The notes under the pieces: model-generated
Seen by the model: the letters and a program-made list of their open reading frames with translations, nothing else
Database searches by the model: none
What the model was told of the DNA's origin: nothing
Translations under genes and position numbers: made by a program
Shown: positions 58,035-64,000 of the stretch, in pieces
Position numbering within the stretch: the stretch's first letter is position 1
How the letters are laid out: the number at the start of each line of letters is the position of its first letter
Virus record (IMG/VR): IMGVR_UViG_3300031857_000047
Coordinates: 1 to 64,000 of that record
Direction: 5' to 3' (one strand)
Source of the DNA: a virus
Length of the DNA stretch: 64,000 nucleotides

Positions 58035-58686
58035 ATTCAGTGCCGTCGGGCGCCGTTATTGGTTGTACTTTCCAGGGATCTATAGGCGGCGTACCGCCTG
58101 GAGCAGCACCAAACGTCTGTGGAATATCTCTGAGTTTTTGACGATGTTCTTCCCATTTGGCTTTGATAGCAGCAGGCATGTCGTCTATAACTCTAGGGTC
58201 AGACATTTGTAAATTTCTGTTTCTCCACTCACGAATATCTTGCCATGTTACATGTGGTTTTTTCCATGGATACGGAGTGACAAATGTATTTGTGATAGGA
58301 TCATATGCAATCTCAGTCATTTCATAAGTGTGATCTGGAGGAGGAACCAACGGTCTACGATATACTGTGCCGTCTGGCAGTGTTTCTTCATGTTGGTCTA
58401 AAAGATTATAATCTCGAACTTCATCAGCTCCTACTAGGCAGGCTAATAAAGGATTAAGATTGCAGTCAATTTCTACTTTTATAAGATTTAAGGGTGTTGG
58501 GTAAGTCGCTCCATCCTCATCTGGAGTTTTAAAATCTCCGGTAAGTCTGTTAGTTTCTGCGTCAACAAATACCCAAATTTTATCGTGGCCGTCGTAAGTC
58601 CAAACTCCGACTTTGTTCAATGTTCGAGTTTGATGTAGGTAATCGTCAGGCACATCGTAGGTAAATGATTTTTGAATTTTTGGCAT
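58033..58686 (-). CDS. tail-assembly-chaperone-like protein (copy B)
   Basis: The 217-residue protein has a beta-rich first half (KSFTYDVPDDYLHQT, then KIWVFVDAETNRLTG). The C-terminal part has WQDIREWRNRNLQMSDPRVI and KWEEHRQKLRDIPQTFG, ending with DPWKVQPITAP. This end matches the phage tail-assembly chaperone domain (R-N-x-x-L-x-x-S-D ... R-Q-x-L-R-D-I-P). A close paralogue lies at 60224-60880. It follows an adhesin gene by 4 bases and likely helps fold or attach it. Confidence 0.65.
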   Translation of the reverse strand: MPKIQKSFTYDVPDDYLHQTRTLNKVGVWTYDGHDKIWVFVDAETNRLTGDFKTPDEDGATYPTPLNLIKVEIDCNLNPLLACLVGADEVRDYNLLDQHEETLPDGTVYRRPLVPPPDHTYEMTEIAYDPITNTFVTPYPWKKPHVTWQDIREWRNRNLQMSDPRVIDDMPAAIKAKWEEHRQKLRDIPQTFGAAPGGTPPIDPWKVQPITAPDGTE

Positions 58687-58690
58687 TTTT

Positions 58691-59443
58691 TTATCCGTAA
58701 GTTACTGAAACAAGGCCACCACCACCGTGGCCGCCGCACCAGCAGTTGCCGCCAATGGTATGCACACTCATGCCGCCGCCGCCTGGAAAATATGACTTAG
58801 TGAACCAGTTGGTACACGATCCATTAGGTGAACCGTTAATACAACCGCCTGGACCAAACATAGGGCCAGATGCTGTAGCTGCTGCTAACATGGCATGCTG
58901 CTGGAATGCTTGTGCGCACCAATTATAACTTTGATATGTACTGTGTTGACCGTGGATACAAATATCTCCGCCAAATCCGTTACAGCAGTGTGTAAAAGGT
59001 ATGCAGCAAGGATGACAAAATTGATAGAAACAATGAGTGTCTCCATAATTTCCACCCTTGGCACAAAAATTACTAAGACCAAATCCTTGAACAAAACTGT
59101 CGCATCCAGCACAGCCGATACAGTTGGGTGATGTACTGGTAGTTCCGCCGGCACAAATTGTGTATTGGCATCCGCCAAGATTGGTGCTGCATACAGTTTT
59201 TACCGCATATGCACCGGCACCGCCGGGATTACCTTGTTGGCAGCAGCAACCACCGCCGCCACCACCGCCGCCACCCCACATCTCAAATTTAACATATCGA
59301 GTATTAGAAGGCAATGTAAATTGACAGCAACGTCCTCCGTTAGCCGGACTATCCACGCTGGTGTTATAGATCAAAACTTCTGTAGGAAAATTGGTAGCTG
59401 CAATAGCAGTAATTGTCCCTGTTAACGCTTTTAGAGTTGCCAT
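58691..59443 (-). CDS. Cys/Gly-rich adhesin-like protein (copy C)
   Basis: The 250-residue protein has about 24 Cys (near 10%). The fold frame is shared with two paralogues: NGGRCCQFTLPS, then FEMWGGGGGGGGGCCC (about 52-67), a CAGG turn, several CC pairs in the middle and a GGGGLVSVTYG end. Gly-rich stretches are known in T-even-type gp38 adhesins, but the many Cys are not. Disulfide knots or bound metal could hold the tip together; this is inference. It is followed by the chaperone-like gene. No signal peptide is needed for a virion protein. Confidence 0.7.
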   Translation of the reverse strand: MATLKALTGTITAIAATNFPTEVLIYNTSVDSPANGGRCCQFTLPSNTRYVKFEMWGGGGGGGGGCCCQQGNPGGAGAYAVKTVCSTNLGGCQYTICAGGTTSTSPNCIGCAGCDSFVQGFGLSNFCAKGGNYGDTHCFYQFCHPCCIPFTHCCNGFGGDICIHGQHSTYQSYNWCAQAFQQHAMLAAATASGPMFGPGGCINGSPNGSCTNWFTKSYFPGGGGMSVHTIGGNCWCGGHGGGGLVSVTYG

Positions 59444-59457
59444 TTAATTTTGATTCC

Positions 59458-60219
59458 TTATTTGAAAGTGACCAGTACTTGGCCGCCGGCGCCCCATCCG
59501 CCCCAACAGCAAGCGCCATATGATATAGCTGTACCGCCACCGCCACCTGGGAATATATTTCCGTTGCCCATAATTGCACAACCCATCCAGAATTCACCGC
59601 AATGAGTTGAACCAGTTCTTGCGCCGCCTCCGGCATATGTTCCTTGTGGAGTATATTGCCATGCATCAAATCCGCACCATGATGCGTGAGCTGATCCTGT
59701 AAGTCCGCAAAGACTAAAGTCAGCGCCGCAGGTGCATCCGCAGATTGTAGTGGCGCAATGATAGCAACTAGAAATAGCGTAGAAGCAACTGCTGGTGCCG
59801 CCATACCCACCACTAGCACACAATGCTACTGGATATGAACTTGCTCCTGGATTGCACACGCTACTAGGAAAACCCGAGGTACCTAGGCATGATTGAGAGC
59901 AACAGCCGCTGCCTCCTGCACATAGTCTATAGGTTTCGCCAGGAACCACTCGAGTAGTTTTTCTAGCATAGCTACCTGAACCACCACCCATTGAAGGCTG
60001 TTGACAGCAGCAGGCGCCACCGCCATCGCCACCGCCACCCCATACTTCAAAACGGGCCCACGTTGTTCCTGTAGGTACAGTCCATAGACAGCAAAAACCA
60101 CCGTTGGTTACGTTGTCGTAACTGGTATTTCGAACATATAACTGATTAAATATGCCCGTTGCAGGCTGTATAATGTTTGTTGTAGCGGTATCTGGAAATA
60201 ACGAAGTTAACGTTGCCAT
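59458..60219 (-). CDS. Cys/Gly-rich adhesin-like protein (copy B)
   Basis: The 253-residue protein has about 23 Cys. It shares NGGFCCLWTVPTG, FEVWGGGGDGGGACCC, RLCAGGSGCC and the WGGWGAGGQVLVTFK end with copies A and C. The middle (about 120-200) differs: ALCASGGYGGTSSCFYAISS and a stretch of Trp and His not found in the others, as expected for a variable receptor-binding part. The gene lies between a chaperone-like gene (upstream) and copy C (downstream), with 4 and 14 bases between them. Confidence 0.7.
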   Translation of the reverse strand: MATLTSLFPDTATTNIIQPATGIFNQLYVRNTSYDNVTNGGFCCLWTVPTGTTWARFEVWGGGGDGGGACCCQQPSMGGGSGSYARKTTRVVPGETYRLCAGGSGCCSQSCLGTSGFPSSVCNPGASSYPVALCASGGYGGTSSCFYAISSCYHCATTICGCTCGADFSLCGLTGSAHASWCGFDAWQYTPQGTYAGGGARTGSTHCGEFWMGCAIMGNGNIFPGGGGGTAISYGACCWGGWGAGGQVLVTFK

Positions 60220-60223
60220 TTAA

Positions 60224-60880
60224 TTACCCCGCTTGGTCAGTAGGTGACGGCGTAGTGCCGGGCTCAATAGGAAACGGTACTTTCCAAGGATCAATACCTG
60301 CAAATACCCTAGGTAGATCTCTTAGTTTTTGTCTATATGTTTCCCAAGCTGTTTTATCAACATCAGCTGCTTGTGCTATTTTTCCATCAGTTGCTTGTAA
60401 CATAGCATTTCTAACATTTTTTAATGTTTCCCAATCCATGTGTGGTTTTTTCCACGGATAAGGTTTTACAAATTTTTCTGTTGTAGCATTATATTGTATT
60501 TCTGTGAGTTCGTATGTATGATCAGGCGGAATAGGATTTGGATGACCGTATGTGCTGCCATCTGGTAATACTTCAGATGTATGAGGTAGTTCACCGTATA
60601 TGGTCTCGTTATGGATGCAACTGGCAATTTCTGGATTTATAGCAGCATCTACCATAACTTTGATCTGCCCTTGTGGCGTTGGTACAGTATCGCCATTATC
60701 TTTTTCAGTATAATGAAATCTACTCATAATTTTGTTAGTAGCTGCATCTACAAATATCCACAAATACCTAGGACCCTTATAAGTCCACTGGGCTGTTCTT
60801 TTCAAACTATTTGTTTGATAAAGGTATGCATCAGCAATATCATATGTGAATGTTTTTACGATTGGTGTGTTTTCTGCCAT
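60224..60880 (-). CDS. tail-assembly-chaperone-like protein (copy A)
   Basis: The 218-residue paralogue of the protein at 58033. It has VKTFTYDIADAYLYQTNSLK at the front, YLWIFVDAATNKIMSRF, the shared PDHTYELTEIQYNATTEKFV middle, and the end MDWETLKNVRNAMLQATDG with YRQKLRDLPRVFAGIDPW. The two copies align along the whole length, and both follow a Cys-rich adhesin gene (copy A lies 13 bases upstream). This repeat of gene pairs suggests that each chaperone serves an adhesin. Confidence 0.65.
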   Translation of the reverse strand: MAENTPIVKTFTYDIADAYLYQTNSLKRTAQWTYKGPRYLWIFVDAATNKIMSRFHYTEKDNGDTVPTPQGQIKVMVDAAINPEIASCIHNETIYGELPHTSEVLPDGSTYGHPNPIPPDHTYELTEIQYNATTEKFVKPYPWKKPHMDWETLKNVRNAMLQATDGKIAQAADVDKTAWETYRQKLRDLPRVFAGIDPWKVPFPIEPGTTPSPTDQAG

Positions 60881-60893
60881 TTTATTTTTCCTA

Positions 60894-61658
60894 TTATCCG
60901 TAATTTACTACTACTAGTCCGCCGGCACCCCAACCGCCCCAACAGCATCCGCCACCGCAGGCTGTTGCACTATTACCGGGTCCTCCCGGATACGCCGGTG
61001 CGCCAAATGGTGAGCAGCCAGAGATAGTTAAACTTGTTGAGCAATGCTCTATACCTAAGAGTAGATTTGCTTTATATTTGGTTGGTCCTGATTTGAACTC
61101 GAACATATTTTGCCAGCAATAGTTTGATGTTTTTGGTTGACTCATGATCTTAGGCTGAGTAAAATCACTTGGTCCAACATCGCAACCCATTTTACACATA
61201 CCAAAGCAGATACCTGTACAGCCTTGATAGCTTCTAAAACATTGTACGCATCCGCCGCATCCGCCGGCTGCGCAAGTCACTGTGGCTCCGCCAGCTTGGC
61301 ATAATACCCAACTAGGATATCCACAGACTCCACAACACTGTGTATTACAGCAGCCGCTGCCGCCTGCACAAATGCAAAATTGTTGTCCTGCTGTAACTGC
61401 TAGATTCTTTTTAGAGTATGCACCACTTTCTGGACCATAGTAAGGACCCATACAACAACATGCGCCACCACCCGAGCCACCACCGCCCCATGTTTCAAAC
61501 ACGGCCCAAGTAATTCCAGCTGGAACGGTCCATAGGCAGCATGATCCACCGTTAGTTACCGACGGAGTGTCGGTATTGTAAATTGCCAGTTGAAATTCTC
61601 TGTTGACCTGATTTACTGCACCGGAGTCGTTAACAAAAAATGATGTCAAATTTGCCAT
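60894..61658 (-). CDS. Cys/Gly-rich adhesin-like protein (copy A)
   Basis: The 254-residue protein has about 27-28 Cys (near 11%, the highest in the window). The shared frame is NGGSCCLWTVPAG, FETWGGGGSGGGACCC, FCICAGGSGCC and the end WGGWGAGGLVVVNYG. Its middle (about 115-200) has a run of Cys pairs (CAAGGCGGCVQCF and CFGMCKMGC) followed by a Lys-rich region. It starts 10 bases after the 107-residue structural gene. Role: likely a fibre tip or decoration; no homologue with known function is recognised. Confidence 0.7.
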   Translation of the reverse strand: MANLTSFFVNDSGAVNQVNREFQLAIYNTDTPSVTNGGSCCLWTVPAGITWAVFETWGGGGSGGGACCCMGPYYGPESGAYSKKNLAVTAGQQFCICAGGSGCCNTQCCGVCGYPSWVLCQAGGATVTCAAGGCGGCVQCFRSYQGCTGICFGMCKMGCDVGPSDFTQPKIMSQPKTSNYCWQNMFEFKSGPTKYKANLLLGIEHCSTSLTISGCSPFGAPAYPGGPGNSATACGGGCCWGGWGAGGLVVVNYG

Positions 61659-61668
61659 TGTGGTTCTC

Positions 61669-61992
61669 TTATCTTGTAATTAACCAACCGTATGTAGCAC
61701 CTGTCCACACTAATGTGACACAAGCATTGTTTACGTTGATTACTAAATCTTCATTCAAGTTTTGAATTTTTGAACCGTTTCTAGCAAGTGTAATGTTGCT
61801 TGAACCAGAAACACCGGTTGCGTCAATTACCTGAATGGTATCGTTCTCAATCAAGGTTGCCGTGGCAGGCAATGTGATTGTGAAACCACCAGTGGTGCAA
61901 ATGATTCTATCATTAACTTGTGCCGCATATGCAGTGCCTACGGTTCTAGTCACGTTTTGTGCAGTACCGGTTGTTGTGATGTATCTTCCCAT
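61669..61992 (-). CDS. small conserved-type virion protein, 107 aa
   Basis: The protein opens MGRYITTTGTAQNVTRTVGT. It has NDRIICTTGGFTITLPATAT and an end VTLVWTGATYGWLITR, a pattern of a small beta-barrel or fibre-tip domain found repeatedly in tail regions of aquatic T4-like phages. A CATAAATA late element lies 21 bases upstream. It opens the adhesin unit that continues through the Cys-rich genes to the terminator at 58005. Confidence 0.65.
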   Translation of the reverse strand: MGRYITTTGTAQNVTRTVGTAYAAQVNDRIICTTGGFTITLPATATLIENDTIQVIDATGVSGSSNITLARNGSKIQNLNEDLVINVNNACVTLVWTGATYGWLITR

Positions 61993-62013
61993 TTTATTAA
62001 TTCCTCGTATATG

Positions 62014-62021
62014 TATTTATG
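62014..62021 (-). promoter_or_regulatory. late promoter element for the adhesin unit
   Basis: CATAAATA on the minus strand, 21 bases before the ATG at 61992, overlaps the end of the upstream gene. It would drive the Cys-rich adhesin and chaperone-like genes. Confidence 0.55.
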
Positions 62022-62337
62022 TTGTAGATGTTTCAATGCCAAAAACAACTGCGCTGACATTGGCACCGCTTGATCTTACCACAATTTTTTGACCTGCTGC
62101 AACAATAATACCTGTTCTTTCTAGAACGCCACGACCTAAAACTTCAGTATCGTATTCTAGATATTCTCCGTTTACTGGTGTATCCAAATCAGCGGTTGCA
62201 ATTCTTACTGCAATTGCTTGGTTTGATCTATTACAAATGTTCACACTAAGCACTGCAAAATACCCTGATGGAACGGTGTAAACGCTAGTATTGGTAGCTG
62301 CTGCTAAATCTGCTATTCCTAATCTTCCTGTAGCCAT
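62017..62337 (-). CDS. small conserved-type virion protein, 106 aa
   Basis: The protein opens ATGRLGIADLAAATNTSVYT and has VPSGYFAVLSVNICNRSNQA, a beta-rich pattern common in tail or capsid decoration proteins of aquatic T4-like phages. The end (SGANVSAVVFGIETSTT) is typical of the same family. It starts 13 bases after the stop of the large structural gene to its right. Its role is unknown; a fibre or baseplate part is likely from position. Confidence 0.65.
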   Translation of the reverse strand: MATGRLGIADLAAATNTSVYTVPSGYFAVLSVNICNRSNQAIAVRIATADLDTPVNGEYLEYDTEVLGRGVLERTGIIVAAGQKIVVRSSGANVSAVVFGIETSTT

Positions 62338-62350
62338 TTAAATTTCTCCG

Positions 62351-64000
62351 TTATGCATTTAAAAATAAGTTCAGTGCGACAGCATATCCATCAACACCAG
62401 CTTTAAAGTTCACTTTACTATTTATGTTAATCTGTACATTAGTTGTAGTTGTGATTTCTTGTCCTGCTATGAAAATAACACCTGCTGTTAACGTATTAAC
62501 ATTCAAGCTAGATCCGCCACCACCAATTTGACTTGAAATGTAGGCTTTAATAGCTCTTTGAGTTGGTATCACTGTATCCGAATCCGCCGTAAAGAACGGA
62601 TCTGTTGAGAATTCAGTGATTGTTGCTCCACCTCCGCCCAACGCTAGTTCACCCAAACTTAGTTCGTTCAATCCTGCTAGATTAAATGCATCTGCATTTA
62701 ATGTTGCAGTACCAGTTGACTGCTCAACGTTGAACAATCCACCAACTCTAAAATTACCGTCTTGGTCAGTTGATGTATAGAATACACGACCGCCATTTGA
62801 ATCAACTGTTTCGTTAGCAGGAATTGGGTCTGTTGTTGGTAGACCCGGATAATTGGTATTGGTTTGATTTCCAGTACCAATGTCTAAGAAGTCATGGCCT
62901 GTTAAACGCACCTGACTGTAGCGTCGTCTAATTGTAGTGACTGCGTTGTGGTCTGGTGATTCCAATGTTCCAACATCCGGACTTACTTGAATCTGAGCAC
63001 TGTACGGACCCACACCTGTTAGATCTCTTACGTTGACGATTCTGTAATAGACATCGTCAATTCCTGCAATTTGCAAGTTTGCGCCGCCTCTTGGAACGTC
63101 TGTAAGATCTTTGAAGTCAATAAATGCGCCAACTTGATAGTTGTCTGCGTATCCGTCACCTGTTACAGTTGTAGATGATGCTGTGTAATTTGCACCTCTA
63201 TTTGAATAGTTTGGTTGTGCCAATACTCCATCACCAATTCTAGCAACATAGGTTGCATCTGCACCTGTATTGTTAGGATCAACAATGGTCATTGTTGGTG
63301 CGCTGGTGTAATTAGATCCTGGCTCATGTACCCAAATTTCTCTTATGAGTCCGTCATTTACCCATGCTCTACCACGTGCTCTTGTACCTACATATACTGC
63401 TAGTGCTCTTCGACCACCTTGATTGAATGTAAGGAATCCTGCATTGCCTGTAGGGTTGCCGTAGGCCGCTGCTGAATATAATTTACCAATAGTTCCAGCC
63501 ATTGTGCCGGTGCCGGTAGTTAGTGTTACAACACTTCCTCCAACTGATGACGAAATATTAAAGCGTGTTGCACTGGCAATTGATTTAATAAAATATCGAG
63601 TGCCGCTTGACACGCCACCAATAACTCCAGAACTAAATTGTACAGTGTCATTAACTGATAAATCTGCGGTACTGGCCACTGTTAGGTAATTGGTATTAGC
63701 TTGATAGAACTGAGTCTTAACCGCTGAACTTCCGTATCCAACTACCACTGTGTTATAAGCACCATCGCTTGCACCAGCATTCCAGTTGGCTGTGGTAGTC
63801 ATAGTAATTTCTGTCCATGTTATACCATCTTCAGATATTGCTGATCTGCTGCTGTTATAGGCAGTTGCCACAAATACGCTACCGTTCCATGTTACATTTG
63901 TCCAACGGGCTGCTGCACCAGGTAATGTAGCAGCAGACCATGTAGTGCCGTTAGTGCTGTAGGCTGCAGATGTTGTAGTAGTACCACTGTTTCCAGCTAC
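62351..64000 (-). CDS. large structural protein, 5' part outside window, with BNR-like repeats
   Basis: The open frame continues past 63871 (a GTG there is not a real start) to the right edge, giving at least 549 residues. Its first visible part (SAAYSTNGTTWSAATLPG and SAISEDGITWTEIT) shows the same S-T-N-G-x-x-W repeats as the giant protein. Then come GANYTASSTTVTGDGYADNY and the marker segment FYTSTDQDGNFRVGGLFNVE with ATLNADAFNLAGLNELSLGE, known from big virion proteins of aquatic T4-like phages. The C-terminus is Gly-Ser rich then beta. It is likely a fibre or baseplate part. Confidence 0.75.
   Translation of the reverse strand, partial: VAGNSGTTTTSAAYSTNGTTWSAATLPGAAARWTNVTWNGSVFVATAYNSSRSAISEDGITWTEITMTTTANWNAGASDGAYNTVVVGYGSSAVKTQFYQANTNYLTVASTADLSVNDTVQFSSGVIGGVSSGTRYFIKSIASATRFNISSSVGGSVVTLTTGTGTMAGTIGKLYSAAAYGNPTGNAGFLTFNQGGRRALAVYVGTRARGRAWVNDGLIREIWVHEPGSNYTSAPTMTIVDPNNTGADATYVARIGDGVLAQPNYSNRGANYTASSTTVTGDGYADNYQVGAFIDFKDLTDVPRGGANLQIAGIDDVYYRIVNVRDLTGVGPYSAQIQVSPDVGTLESPDHNAVTTIRRRYSQVRLTGHDFLDIGTGNQTNTNYPGLPTTDPIPANETVDSNGGRVFYTSTDQDGNFRVGGLFNVEQSTGTATLNADAFNLAGLNELSLGELALGGGGATITEFSTDPFFTADSDTVIPTQRAIKAYISSQIGGGGSSLNVNTLTAGVIFIAGQEITTTTNVQININSKVNFKAGVDGYAVALNLFLNA

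Noticed and set aside
59364-59819. 151-residue open frame inside two Cys-rich genes
   Set aside because: It is an alternative frame of Gly/Cys codons and spans two real genes and their junction. The Cys-rich frames have paralogues with conserved motifs and proper spacing.
1-64000. tRNA genes, CRISPR arrays, integrase or attachment sites, insertion sequences
   Set aside because: None was recognised by eye. A tRNA and repeat scan would be needed to exclude them fully, but no integrase, transposase or Cas-like protein is encoded.

Overview
The window is part of the genome of a large tailed phage of the T4-like (contractile-tail) group. It carries a T4-type replication and recombination set (gp41 helicase, gp61 primase, UvsW, UvsY, UvsX, gp32, dNMP kinase). 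It also carries a T4-type morphogenesis set (gp16, gp17, gp4, gp54, gp19, gp18, gp13, gp14, gp15) with T4-like late promoters of the type (A)TAAATA. The small conserved genes, very large structural proteins and AT-rich sequence resemble marine and freshwater T4-like phages more than coliphage T4. No tRNA, integrase, attachment site, CRISPR array or insertion sequence was seen. The host is not given. A small signal-peptide protein rich in Ala, Lys and Pro (28650-28871) and a BAX-inhibitor/YccA-type protein fragment (left edge) resemble betaproteobacterial proteins, so a freshwater betaproteobacterium is a weak guess.

Layout. 1-12.8 kb: mostly minus strand. It holds a nucleotidyltransferase-fold protein, gp41, a single-domain carbamoyltransferase, gp61, a putative baseplate protein and a tightly overlapping operon. 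That operon contains a miniature DNA polymerase III alpha-like protein, a gp62-like clamp-loader candidate, a cupin, a methyltransferase and UvsW. 12.8-25.5 kb: a surface-polysaccharide island on both strands. It holds GDP-mannose dehydratase, a UDP-sugar dehydrogenase lacking its last domain, a sugar epimerase, a nucleotidyltransferase-cupin fusion, two methyltransferases, six glycosyltransferases and three capsule-synthesis-like paralogues. 25.5-29 kb: UvsY, UvsX, gp32 and a host-like moron. 29-46 kb: packaging, head completion, sheath, tube and neck genes, plus dNMP kinase. 46-64 kb: tail fibre and adhesin region. It holds a 2052-residue structural protein, a second modification cluster (full carbamoyltransferase, two tandem SGNH-like proteins, a GT9-like glycosyltransferase), and three Cys/Gly-rich adhesin-like paralogues interleaved with two tail-assembly-chaperone-like paralogues. 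The last structural gene runs off the right edge.

The strongest unusual signal is promoter placement. At least six late genes have a TAAATA-type element ending exactly 5 nt before the ATG. Three replication genes have sigma70-like promoters whose -10 box ends 5-6 nt before the ATG. None of these has a Shine-Dalgarno sequence. If these promoters work as read, much of this phage's core replication and morphogenesis machinery is made from leaderless mRNAs. The other main candidates are the Cys-rich adhesin family (about 9-11% Cys), the 192-residue polymerase III-like protein that keeps the catalytic-type aspartates, and a carbamoyltransferase reduced to its Kae1-like domain inside the replication operon.
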